From Aalborg-AAW-1 sp964458335 (lineage in GTDB: Bacteria > Patescibacteriota > Gracilibacteria > Absconditabacterales > Absconditicoccaceae): a stretch of DNA of 20,185 nt. The notes below the pieces were generated by a model. It was not told the origin of the DNA. It ran no database searches and was given only the letters and a program-made list of their open reading frames with translations. The position numbers and the translations under genes were made by a program. Numbering within the stretch: position 1 is the first letter of the stretch; each line of letters begins with the position of its first letter. Below, piece after piece: positions 1 to 9,349 of the stretch. The stretch spans positions 1 to 20,185 of the forward strand of contig CAYWIJ010000017.1 of assembly GCA_964458335.1 (NCBI GenBank). The letters are read 5' to 3'.

Positions 1-2458
1 ATGAAGTTTTGACACAAGCAATATTACTATAGCATGAGATTATTTCTTTTATTATTTTAATAGTAATGGGGCATTAACATCATTACCGTCTTGAAGTTTT
101 CAAATTACTTCATTACCTGTCACATCGAGAACTGATTTCTTTACAAATTTTAATGGTTCTTCTGGAAAACTAACAAAAGTAATAGCAGGAAGTGGTATAC
201 CTATATCCAATAGACATAGTTCATCAATAACATTTCACTATTGGGATGGAACATCTTCTGTCTCTGAAGTAGTGGCGAGTAATACATCATTCATGGATTA
301 TGGAATAGATGATACCACAGCACCGATAGTGAATTTGAACGGAAGTGGAGTGATGGAGATTGAAGTAGGAGATATTTTTAGTGATCCGTGAGCAAATTGG
401 AGTGATAATGTGGATGGAACTGGAGTGATACTGATAGCAACAAGTGGAAGTGTGAATACAAGTGTAGTATGAACATATATAGTAGAGTATAGTTATACAG
501 ATAGTTCGTGAAATGAGAGTAATAGTGTTACAAGAACAGTACAAGTAGTGGATACCACAGCACCAGTAATTGTACTGAGTGGAGTAAATCCAGTGATAAT
601 AGTAAAATGACAGAGCTATAGTGAATCATGAGCGACCTGTACGGATAACTATGATAGTACGTGTAGTGTGATAATAAGTGGAGCAGTGGATACGAATACT
701 ATAGGAAGTTATACGATATACTATACAGCTCAAGATACGAATGGAAATGAGGCGATAGAGGTGACAAGAGTAGTGAATGTTGTATGAGGAGATATTCCTG
801 TTATAACATTAGTATGAAGTGGAGTTATAGAGATAGAAGTAGGAGATATTTTTAGTGATCCGTGAGTTCAAGCAAGTGATACTGAAGATGGAGATGTGAC
901 GGCAAATATTGTGATCAGTGGAGCAGTAGATACAAATAGTGTAGGAAGTTATATTATCACCTATAATGTAGTGGATAGCTCATGAAATGATGCGATAGAG
1001 GTGACAAGAACAGTACAAGTAGTAGATACCACAGCACCAGTAATTGTGCTGAGTGGAGTAAATCCAGTGATAGTAGTAAAATGACAGAGTTATAGTGAAT
1101 CATGAGCGACCTGTACGGATAACTATGATAGTACGTGTAGTGTGATAATAAGTGGAGCAGTGGATACGAATACTATAGGAAGTTATACGATATACTATAC
1201 AGCTCAAGATACGAATGGAAATGAGGCGATAGAGGTGACAAGAGTAGTGAATGTTGTATGAGGAGATATTCCTGTTATAACATTAGTATGAAGTGGAGTT
1301 ATAGAGATAGAAGTAGGAGATATTTTTAGTGATCCGTGAGTTCAAGCAAGTGATACTGAAGATGGAGATGTGACGGCAAATATTGTGATCAGTGGAGCAG
1401 TAGATACAAATAGTGTAGGAAGTTATATTATCACCTATAATGTAGTGGATAGCTCATGAAATGATGCGATAGAGGTGACAAGAACAGTACAAGTAGTAGA
1501 TACCACAGCACCAATTATCGTTCTTAGCTGAGCGACAACATATACGATTGATACTGATACTGTATGGATAGAACCATGATATACTTGTACTGATACTGTA
1601 GATGGAGACTGTACGACAAGTGTTACTCTTTCATGAGTAGTAGATGTCCTCATACCATGAATCTATACTATCGAATATCGGTATGAAGATTCTTCTGGAA
1701 ATATGAGTAATAGTGTAACAAGAACGATCACTGTGATAGCAACATTGACTGGTACATGATCTACAAGTACAGGTTCTATGATGACTTGAACAATTTCTGG
1801 ATGAGGATATTCAATTCCAGTAACAGAAGTAGAGGTAGAAGAAGTAACAAGAGTAGATCCAACTATCTTCAATCCTAGTATATCATCATCTACCTGTTTT
1901 AGTCCACTTAACCAAACAACTATCGACCAGTGAGTGAAGGTAAGTGAAGCATTCAAAACTGCTCATCAGATGTTCTATAGTTATAGATTGACTAAACGAG
2001 AAGGGACCGCAGACTATAGACCATACAACTATCTGACCAGAGAAGAAGCGACAAAATTTATGGTAGAATTTGCACAGAATGTGTTATGTAGAAAAGAGAC
2101 AAGAAGATATGCGAATAACTTTTCAGATCTTGATACTTCTAATCCAACCTTAACAAAATTTATCAGAGAATCATATAGTTATGGAATATTCAATGGACAT
2201 ACTGATGGTACATTTAGACCAACAGAAAGAATTACCAAGGATGAACTTACAGCTATTATGATGAGACTGATGATGAATACGGTGGTAGAAGAACCACAAG
2301 AAGATCGAGCTATAAATTATAGAACATTATTACAACAGTATACGAATCATAGTTCATTAAAGAATTCATGAAGAGGAAATGTAGCAGAAGTGATGTATGA
2401 TCTGTATAGAAATAATGAGTATGTCTTGAATGATGTGGGATATGTTATTAAAAATTAA
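1..2458 (+). CDS. Surface protein with DUF5011/HYR-like Ig repeats and C-terminal SLH segments (5'-partial)
   Basis: The frame (codons starting at base 2) is open at the left edge, so the N-terminus lies outside the window; it ends at TAA 2456-2458. It needs many in-frame UGA=Gly codons, for example in the repeated SDPG and DSSGN motifs. After about 100 residues without recognised similarity come six Ig-like domains of roughly 80 residues, most opening with DTTAPxIxLxG and closing with a DxxGNxxxxVTRTVxVV strand, typical of DUF5011/HYR domains. Domains 2-5 are two copies of a two-domain unit. A Ser/Thr/Gly-rich linker (about 1740-1860) leads to S-layer homology segments from about 1934, with FSDLD and the hallmark YGIFNGHTDGTFRP followed by ITKDE. 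The likely role is a cell-surface adhesin or S-layer-type protein attached through the SLH end. The ligand is unknown. A 161-bp spacer separates it from ftsK. Confidence 0.85.
551..1498 (+). repeat. 474-bp tandem duplication (two copies) inside the surface-protein gene
   Basis: Bases 551-1024 and 1025-1498 are direct repeats of 474 bp (158 codons, frame kept). Comparing them by eye I find three differences: 574/1048 (A/G, silent), 599/1073 (A/G, Ile to Val) and 616/1090 (C/T, silent). All lie in the first 66 bases; the other 408 bases are identical. Each copy encodes two DUF5011-like Ig domains. A shorter, more diverged domain precedes the pair (311-550) and another follows it (from 1499). 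Confidence 0.95.
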
Positions 2459-2466
2459 GTATTAAA

Positions 2467-2518
2467 AATTGATGATGACTTATTAGCGTAGCTTACTACT
2501 AATCCGTAATCCTCAATT
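2467..2518. repeat. Imperfect inverted repeat after the surface-protein gene
   Basis: Two 20-base arms (2467-2486 and 2499-2518) match in about 16 of 20 positions as an inverted repeat. They flank a 12-base centre in which TAG and CTA can also pair. There is no T-run directly after it, so it is not a canonical intrinsic terminator. It could still stabilise the mRNA 3' end, or it could be a decayed palindromic element. Confidence 0.5.
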
Positions 2519-2548
2519 ATTTAATCCCTCATATTCTACCAACTTTTT

Positions 2549-2578
2549 TGTTCATTGGACTTGACCTATCACTATAAT
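2549..2578 (+). promoter_or_regulatory. Candidate promoter of ftsK
   Basis: A perfect TATAAT (2573-2578) lies 18 bases after TTGTTC (2549-2554). A TTGACC (2561-2566) is also present but only 6 bases from the -10, too close to act with it. Transcription starting near 2585 would give a leader of about 35 bases that is T-rich and has no Shine-Dalgarno sequence. Confidence 0.5.
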
Positions 2579-2619
2579 TCATTACACTCATTTTGTTTTG
2601 TACTATTTTTTTGTATTGT

Positions 2620-4842
2620 ATGGCGAGAAGACGCACTTATAGATCGAGGAAAAGTGGAATTACTCTGGATAAATATACGATAGGATGGTGATTTATTGTC
2701 TTATGAGTATTATACTTTTTTGCATTTTTCATGGCTCCAACAAGCCCTATTTTACAATGGTTTCATCAAGCATCGTACTTTATCTTTGGGAAAATGGGGA
2801 CACCTCCTTTTTTTGCAGTGAGTATTATTTTTGGAGTAATGGTGTTGTTAAAGTGACATCTTATTAGTGTTTTGACCAAACAGTTTTTGATCTTGATGTT
2901 GTTGATATCAGCAATACTGAATTTTCCTGTTCTTGATGATCCAAAAGGAAATGCTTATACTGAAGAGGGTGGTTATATTTCCTGGCCTATTTTTTATCTG
3001 TTAGAGAAAGGATTTGGATCAGATAATCCTATGGCGATCAAAGGTATCATTATTACACTTTTGGTAGTGCTTTTGGGATGGATTTTTTACAAATTTAATA
3101 TTCCACTCCCTATTCCTCGTGTAAATATTCGTCTTCCAGAGCAAAAAACTCTCGAGCGTAGATCATCACCTACAACTAAGTCAGAAAAACCAGTTTCTAA
3201 AAAAGAGTTAACCTACGAAGCATATAAAGCAAAAATTGAAAAAGAGCAAGCATCTGACACGGGTGAACAGAAGGGTAGTTTATTGAAAAATATATTTTCC
3301 AAGTGAGAGAAAAGCTCTGATGATTCTCTTTTGAAGACAGCCATAAAATCAACGATGGTAAAAGCTGTAGATGATAAAATTCATCAAAAAACTATGACCC
3401 ATATTTCTTTCCCTAAAGATAAACCTACTTTTTGACTTGATCTCCTCCGTAGACAACAATGAGCTGTACAGGTAGATCATGAAGCATTAGCAAAAAAAGC
3501 ACAACTTGTACAATCTAAACTTATTGAGTTTGGAGTACCAGTTTCGATTGATGGGTTCGATATCTGACCATCTATTATCCAGATTCGTGTCAAACCTGAA
3601 CCAGGTATAAAAATATCTACTATTGAAAACCTCAAACAAGATCTTGCTTTAGCAACGAAGTCTAAAGCTCTTCGTATTGTCGCACCTATTCCTGGTACTG
3701 ATTGTGTAGGTATCCAAATTCCTAACCCACAACCAATGATGGTACATTTAGGTGATGTATTATGAGCATCAGATTTTACGCAATCTATGCAAAAATCACT
3801 CATGAATATGACTCTTGGGAAAGCCATTGATGGTGTGAATATGATCAAATCGCTTGAAGATATGCCTCATCTTTTGATAGCTTGAGCTACAGGATCGGGT
3901 AAATCAGTAGGTGTAAATGACTTTATTCTGTCTCTGATGTATCAAAATAATCCTAATGAACTTAAATTCCTCATGGTCGATCCAAAGCAAGTAGAACTTG
4001 AGATGTATGCCTGACTTCCGTATTTACTAGCACCTATCGTGACTCAGTCAGAAAAGGCTTTGAAACTTCTCCAATGGGCAGTAGAAGAAATGGAAATAAG
4101 ATATACAAAATTAGCCAAAGCGAGAGTAAAAAAATTGACTGAATATAATGCAAAATTCCCAGAAGAACAACTCTATCGTATCGTATTTGTGATCGATGAA
4201 TTGGCTGAACTCATGATGTCTGGTAATAAAAAGGAAGTAGAAGCATGTATTACTCGTATTGCTCAGAAAGCTCGTGCCGTAGGTATTCACCTGATCGTGG
4301 CTACACAGAGACCGTCAGTAAATGTGATTACAGGACTTATAAAGGCAAATATTCCGACACGTATAGCATTTGGAGTAGTTTCACAAATAGATTCTCGTAC
4401 GATATTGGGTATCAAGGGTGCTGAGGACTTACTTTGAAAGTGAGACTTACTCTATATGGATCCTACAACCAAACATCCTGTCAGAGTACAAGCTCCTTTT
4501 GTGGATACTGATGAGATTGATGCAGTGATTACTTCTCTCAAGCGTAGATATATGCAATGACTCCAAGAAGAAGATATCTATCATCCAGAGATTATTCGTA
4601 TCTTAGAAGCGAAACCAGAAACTGCTGCTGGTCAGTATGCAGGTGGTGGTAATGGAGATGATGAAGATCTCGTCCAACAAGCAATAGAAGTGATATTAGA
4701 AACTCGTAAGGCATCAGCAACTCTTTTACAAAGGAGATTGGGATTAGGATTTGCTCGTGCAGCACGTATTATGGATGAGTTGGAAAATAGGGGAGTTGTC
4801 TGACCACAAGAGTGAGCGAAAGCGAGAGAGATTTTGATGTAA
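2620..4842 (+). CDS. ftsK: DNA translocase FtsK/SpoIIIE
   Basis: 740 residues, ATG 2620 to TAA 4840, with about 15 internal UGA=Gly codons. It is a septum-associated hexameric ATPase that pumps chromosomal DNA during division and supports dimer resolution. The N-terminus is basic, followed by about four hydrophobic membrane segments (roughly residues 20-42, 58-80, 84-100 and 146-166) and a charged linker. The motor domain has Walker A GATGSGKS (about 422-429, the loop preceded by a UGA-encoded Gly), then FLMVDPKQVELE and Walker B VFVIDELAEL (Asp526, Glu527), and VATQRPSVNVITGLIKANIP. The last 60 residues (LLQRRLGLGFARAARIMDEL) are the winged-helix gamma domain that in relatives reads KOPS-like sites. 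The length fits the short-linker form of the family. The next gene starts 24 bases downstream. Confidence 0.97.
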
Positions 4843-4863
4843 TTTTTATTTGAATAGTATAGT
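4834..4863 (+). promoter_or_regulatory. Candidate promoter abutting the next start codon
   Basis: TTGATG (4834-4839, overlapping the ftsK stop) and TATAGT (4858-4863) are 18 bases apart. Two tandem ATGs follow, 3 and 6 bases after the -10. Initiation at the usual distance would start the mRNA at about the second ATG (4870), which suggests a leaderless transcript. Confidence 0.4.
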
Positions 4864-4866
4864 ATT

Positions 4867-5985
4867 ATGATGATAAAAAAGACTCTTATAGGATTGTTTC
4901 TTGTTATATGAATAGGATTTTTTTCATCAACTACATGGGCTGATACGGCATTATGTTCTTCTACCCAAAGATGAAATAGTATGATGTCACTTCAATCTTT
5001 ATTTCCATGAGTAGATAAGACAAAATTTGATTTTTCTAATCGAAATCAACAGATACAAGGATCAATAACTCGATATGATAACTTTGCAAATTGTAATAAT
5101 GGACCTATTTCAGAACAAGGAGAATGGAGTGCTTTTTGGGGAAAAAATATTACTAAAGTTTCTTCATGGATTGCTTGAACTTCTTATAATAGTAATGTAA
5201 AACAGAGTGATGTAGTAAAATTACAACTTTATATCAATACAGCTTGTTCATTATGACTGACTGCAGATGGTAAGATTGGTATAAAAACCTTGAATGCAGC
5301 TATGATTTGTAATACATTAAAAACACAACCAGATCCAACAAATACTAATAATTGAGGTTGAACAAATACTGAAACTTCTCCATCAACTTGAACGCCTCCT
5401 GTGACATGATCTACAGGATGAACTACCCCAAACACTCCACCTCAAACTCCAACCTCCTCATCATGTTTTGATATGCCGAGTTGATATGGATTCCTCAATG
5501 GAGCGAATTATCCACAAGATTGAATAAAGGCCAATGAATGTGCTTGTAAAGATAATTATAGAAAAGTTATAAAAACTATTGTAGGTACTGGTGAAGCACA
5601 ATGAAAGATCGATACTCTTCCAGTATGTGAAATCTGTGATATCAAAAAATGTAACTGTTGAGTAAAATTAAATACCAATGTTCCGTTTATTGGGCGTTGT
5701 CTCATGTATGGAAATACTAATAATGTAAATCAAGGTGGTGATGGTACAACGACAGTAAATTCTATTAATGCCTTTCCTATTCTTATGGGAGCTATGATGA
5801 GACTATTAGTTGGAGTGATTTTGATCGTATGTTTATGAACACTGATCGTAGGAGGATTTATGATGACTGTACCAGAACAATATGAAAAGGGAAAAGGATT
5901 AGTACGAAAAGTAGTATGGACAATAGCGGCACTATGATCATTATGACTTATTTTATATCTTATCAATCCAAATTTCTTCAGATAG
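4867..5985 (+). CDS. Exported peptidoglycan-binding protein with TrbC/VirB2-like C-terminal helices
   Basis: 372 residues from ATG 4867 (or 370 residues plus start from ATG 4870) to TAG 5983. A signal peptide (MMIKK, hydrophobic core, then a TTWAD cleavage region) is followed by an unrecognised segment. Residues about 110-147 resemble a PG_binding_1 domain (VVKLQLYINTACSLGLTADG, then KIGIKTLNAAM). Next come a Thr/Pro/Gly linker (about 150-195) and a segment with eight cysteines (CAC, CEIC, CNC). The C-terminus has two transmembrane helices (about 305-329 and 347-367) joined by a short charged loop (PEQYEKGKGLVRK). This helix-loop-helix layout is seen in TrbC/VirB2-type pilin-like proteins of candidate-phyla bacteria. 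I infer an envelope protein that binds the wall and inserts in the membrane, perhaps part of a secretion or pilus-like structure. The exact function is unknown. Many glycines are UGA. Confidence 0.7.
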
Positions 5986-6211
5986 GTAGAAGGAGTAAAA
6001 AAAGTAGAAGAAGTAACAATAGTACAAAAGAATAAAAAATACAGACTTTTATAATCTGAAATTAAAAATTAAATAATGTTATACCTTCTTCTCAATCACT
6101 TATAACTTTTCACTTATAATGTATTGCCTATTTCCCTAACCTAATATCTAATAACTTATACCAAATATTACATATCTATTCCCATTTTATATTATTATAT
6201 TCTTTATAATT
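5986..6211. other. Intergenic spacer with A/T-rich degenerate repeats
   Basis: This 226-bp spacer holds no supported gene. It begins with a purine-rich stretch and then has A/T-rich sequence with a short direct repeat, CACTTATAA, occurring twice near 6097-6120. Similar degenerate motifs on the other strand (GTTAAGAGTTGAAAAT-like) occur in other spacers of this window. TATAAT (6205-6210) sits one base before the next ATG, and TATATT (6196-6201) ten bases before it. Confidence 0.5.
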
Positions 6212-6592
6212 ATGAAAAAAATTGATTCAGGAGTTATTCTTTTTGATACGATTTATATTGGTGATGGTGAAACTCCAGCAGGAACATTACTTACACTAAA
6301 ATTGTCACAAGGTGAATCGGTCATATATCACAAGAAGGATAGTCTCACTATTGAATATCCAGGAGAATATGAACTTGCTGGCTATAACGTTATTGCATTT
6401 ACTGCATCGAAAAGTACTCAACTCAATTATATGATCCGTTTTGCAAATAAGAGAGTAGCTTATATACAAGATCCAAAATCCTTAGAACATGATGAAATTG
6501 CAGATATGGATATCTGGTATGTGATAAACGCTGAATTGAAAGATATTATTGAGAGGAGAGAACTGTGATGAGATGTTCAGATTGTGGAATAA
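6212..6592 (+). CDS. Small protein resembling a reduced metallo-beta-lactamase-fold family member
   Basis: 126 residues, ATG 6212 to TAA 6590. Two tandem UGA codons near the end are read as Gly-Gly (RELGGDVQIVE). The core IEYPGEYELAGYNVIAF recalls the PGEYE motif of UPF0173-like MBL-fold hydrolases, and DMDIWYVI occupies the place of their DILFVP strand. No HxHxDH metal-binding motif is visible and the protein is shorter than a complete MBL domain, so a hydrolase activity is doubtful. The start is chosen because the frame opens just after a TATAAT-like hexamer and no earlier ATG fits. The last 47 bases overlap the convergent methyltransferase gene. The family assignment is tentative; the gene itself is well supported. 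Confidence 0.6.
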
Positions 6593-7127
6593 GTAAGACT
6601 CCATCATCCTCATCTAATTGGTTTACTGTATAGTGGATATTGTTCTTGTCAAGAAAATTATAACAATCCTCCATTTTTGACTTGAATTTGATAACATCAT
6701 CAATTATAATATGGGTCGTTGTTTGAAGATAGGGTGCAAGAAGTTTCAGATATTGTAAGGTTTCTGACTTTCTTCCATCTATAAATACCATATCATAATT
6801 TCCATTATTGAGATATTTTTCAATAGGATAAGAGCAAAAATTGCCTAAAAGAAGTGTGATCTCCTTATAATTGCTTGTGTTTTGTATCGCTTGATAATAA
6901 TGAGGATATGAGATTTCTCGTGAAATGATACTTCCTTTATGATGATGGGTATTGATAGCGCTTTTGAGAACAGATGTACTGTATCAGATTGCACTCCCAA
7001 TTTCAATCACATGCTGGATATTATGGTCAGTAATATACTTCTTTAAAAAAGATTCTGTATTCTGACTAATGATAGGTATGTGATGCTCTTTGGCATATCT
7101 TCTTAACTGAGAGAAATGATTATTCAT
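6546..7127 (-). CDS. Class I SAM-dependent O-methyltransferase (OMT3/Methyltransf_24-like)
   Basis: 193 residues, ATG at 7127 to TAA at 6548-6546. Motif I reads HVIEIGSAIGYSTSVLKSAI, where the second Gly is UGA; this is the SAM-binding loop of caffeoyl-CoA/catechol O-methyltransferase relatives (EIGTxxGYST). YDMVFIDGRKSE is the post-II acidic motif that in the family carries a metal-binding or substrate-side Asp, and HIIIDDVIKF matches the next strand (DN or DD metal site). The length is normal for the family. The substrate cannot be told from sequence. The gene is divergent from the RNase J gene (67 bp between starts) and overlaps the MBL-like gene by 47 bp at its 3' end. A minus-strand TATAAT (7163-7158) lies 30 bases before the ATG. 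Confidence 0.85.
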
Positions 7128-7194
7128 TTTTCAAATCTATAGATAAATAGAATTCCTATTATATATATTATTTATTTTCTTTCCATTTTCAACA

Positions 7195-9171
7195 ATGACT
7201 ACAACACCAGAAGACCAATCTATGAATTCAAATGTAAACATCAATTTTAAACCAAAAATGTATAAGGGTGATAAAAAACCAACAGAAAACTCGTATCGTC
7301 CGAAAGGATGATCAACAAGAGCAGATAAATCTCATTATGATCCAAAAATGAATTCAGACAAATATGTGGCACATAGATATCAAGAACAGAAAGCACATAG
7401 TGTGAAAATTAAAGCAGGAGAAGAACCAGTGAAAATTGGATCACTTCTTGGATTAGAGCAGGTAGGACAATGTATTTTCATCGAATATAAAGATGATATT
7501 ATTCTTGTGGATGCAGGTATGGAATTTGCTGCTAATGATACGATGGGAGCTGATTATATTATCCCAGATATTGCTTATTTGAAAAAAAATATTAAAAAAT
7601 TTAAATGAGTGTTCTTGACTCATGGACACTTGGATCATATTGGAGCGCTCAGAGATATCCTTCCAGAACTTGATTATCCTATGGTATATACTACTCCACT
7701 GACACTTGGACTGGTGAAGAAAAGTTTTGATGATATCAAAGAATCTCAAAAAATTAAATACAAAATAGTAGATCCTGACATAGATATTATAAAAGTAGGA
7801 TCATTTATGGTAGAGTTTGTAAGAGTGAATCATAATATTCCAGAGACTTTTGCACTTTCTATCACCACTCCGAAGGGAGTAATATTTACATCAGCTGACT
7901 TTAAGATTGATCATACTCCAGCTATTGATCTTCCTGCTGATCTTTCAAAAATTGCTCGTATCGGTACTGAAGGAGTGAAATTGTATATTGGAGACTCGTT
8001 AGGATCTCAAAAACCAGGATTTGCTATTTCAGAAAAAGTGATTGGAACAAACTTGGATCAAGTAATTAAGAGTGTGAAAGGAAGATTAGTTATTTCTACA
8101 TTTGCATCAAATGTAGGACGTGTTATCCAAATTATTGAATCAGCTGCTAGACATGGGAAAGTAGTATTTTTATCAGGAAGATCTATGATCTGATATACAG
8201 AAGTAGCAACAGAATTAGGTTATATTAGAGTGCCAGATGGAGTGATTCGCAAGATAGAAAGTGGTGAGATCAATACTATGCCAGATGAAAAAGTAATTGT
8301 TCTCTCTACAGGAGCACAAGGAGAAGAATTTTCAGCACTTGCTCGTATGTCGAGAGGTGAATTTCAATATTTCCAACTTAAACCTGGAGATACAGTATTA
8401 ACTTCATCTTCTGCAATTCCAGGAAATGAAAAACAAATGTCCAAAATGATCAATGCATTAGTAACACAAGATGTAAATATGATTACTTTAGATGATATGG
8501 ATATCCATGCATCTGGACATGGATGTGCTGAAGACCATAAAATTATGCTTGGATTGTTGAAACCACAATATTTCTTGCCGTATTATACAGAAGCGACATT
8601 GAGATATAGGCATAGAGCGCTTGCTATGGATATGGGAATGCCAAGTGATCGTATTATGATGCCAAATAAAAATGGATCAATTCTTGAAATTTATGATGAT
8701 GGAGTTATTGTATCTGATAAAGTATTAAAACTCAATACTGTGATGATCGATGGTAAAGGAAAATGACATCTCTCTGGTGAATATGTTATTAAAGCACGTC
8801 AAATCATGGCTGATGCAGGTATGGTATCATTGATTTTTAAGATAGATAATCAAAATAAGGATCTCGTAGGTAATATCCAGATTGAATCTCGTGGGTTTGT
8901 CTACTCATCAGAAGTGAAAGATATCCATACAAGTATTGTAGAATTTGCTCGTAAAAAATATAATGATAATAAAGGGAAGAATCGTCCTGTAGCAGATATT
9001 CTTAAATTGATTAAAGAAGACCTTAGTATTTATATCAATAAAATTATTGGTCGTTCTCCTATGGTGATCATTGGATATGTGTATATCTCTAGAGATGCTC
9101 TGAGAGAAGATATCTCCACAGAAGATGCAATGATTGGATCTACGATAGAAGAACAAGGAGGAGAGGGTTAG
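7195..9171 (+). CDS. rnj: RNase J-family beta-CASP metallo-beta-lactamase ribonuclease
   Basis: 658 residues, ATG 7195 to TAG 9169. RNase J enzymes degrade and mature RNA as 5'-3' exo- and endonucleases. A 60-residue Lys/Asn-rich tail precedes the MBL domain. Metal-site motifs present are LTHGHLDHIGAL (His143, His145, Asp147, His148), VNHNIPE (His213) and TSADFKIDHTP (Asp235). The beta-CASP part has VISTFASNVGR and the C-terminal MBL part HASGHG (His438, His442). The usual PxHGE motif that carries the last metal-ligand His reads PYYTE here (Tyr464). The C-terminal domain (SRGFVYSSE, then ISRDALRED) is complete. Only four glycines are UGA (three of them at 7606, 8191 and 8764), far fewer than in neighbouring genes, as if the gene were selected for efficient translation. 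Strong terminators follow. RNase J is the best call; loss of the last ligand is the unusual point. Confidence 0.93.
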
Positions 9172-9191
9172 TGAATTGGTTAATTGGTAGG

Positions 9192-9225
9192 GATGTGTTC
9201 GTGACACATCTTTGATAATATATTT
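9192..9225 (+). terminator. Intrinsic terminator after the RNase J gene (first of two)
   Basis: A perfect 7-bp stem GATGTGT/ACACATC (9192-9198 with 9204-9210) encloses a 5-base loop. It is followed by an A/T-rich tract ending in TTTTT (9211-9225), so the U-run is discontinuous. It lies 20 bases after the stop codon. Confidence 0.65.
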
Positions 9226-9231
9226 TTGTAG

Positions 9232-9254
9232 GGACGGATTATTCGTCCTTTTTT
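9232..9254 (+). terminator. Intrinsic terminator after the RNase J gene (second)
   Basis: The stem GGACGG/TCGTCC (9232-9237 with 9243-9248, one G-T pair) has a 5-base loop and runs straight into six Ts (9249-9254). This is a canonical rho-independent terminator that backs up the one just upstream. Confidence 0.8.
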
Positions 9255-9297
9255 CTGCAACCTTTCATATGAGTTTTTTTTATTTTTATTTGCTTTA

Positions 9298-9306
9298 TGA
9301 TACAAT
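9298..9306 (+). promoter_or_regulatory. Candidate extended -10 promoter of the mltG operon
   Basis: TGA followed by TACAAT (9301-9306) fits an extended -10 (TGn-TATAAT) placed right after the terminators. No good -35 is visible. It would give a leader of about 37 bases to the ATG at 9350. Confidence 0.35.
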
Positions 9307-9349
9307 ATTGCTATATCTTTATTGTTTACAGTATTTTTATTGACAAGAG

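Noticed and set aside
551..1498. Insertion element as the cause of the 474-bp repeat
   Set aside because: The repeats are direct, in frame and encode Ig domains only; no transposase or terminal inverted repeats are present.
287..1956. Long minus-strand frames opposite the surface-protein gene
   Set aside because: They are antisense shadows of the repetitive coding sequence, low-complexity Ser/Thr/Ile/Val-rich, with no motifs.
2561..2566. TTGACC as -35 of the ftsK promoter
   Set aside because: It is only 6 bases from TATAAT, too short for a sigma70-type promoter.
3477..3848. Minus-strand frame inside ftsK
   Set aside because: The plus strand here is unambiguous FtsK; the antisense product has no recognisable features.
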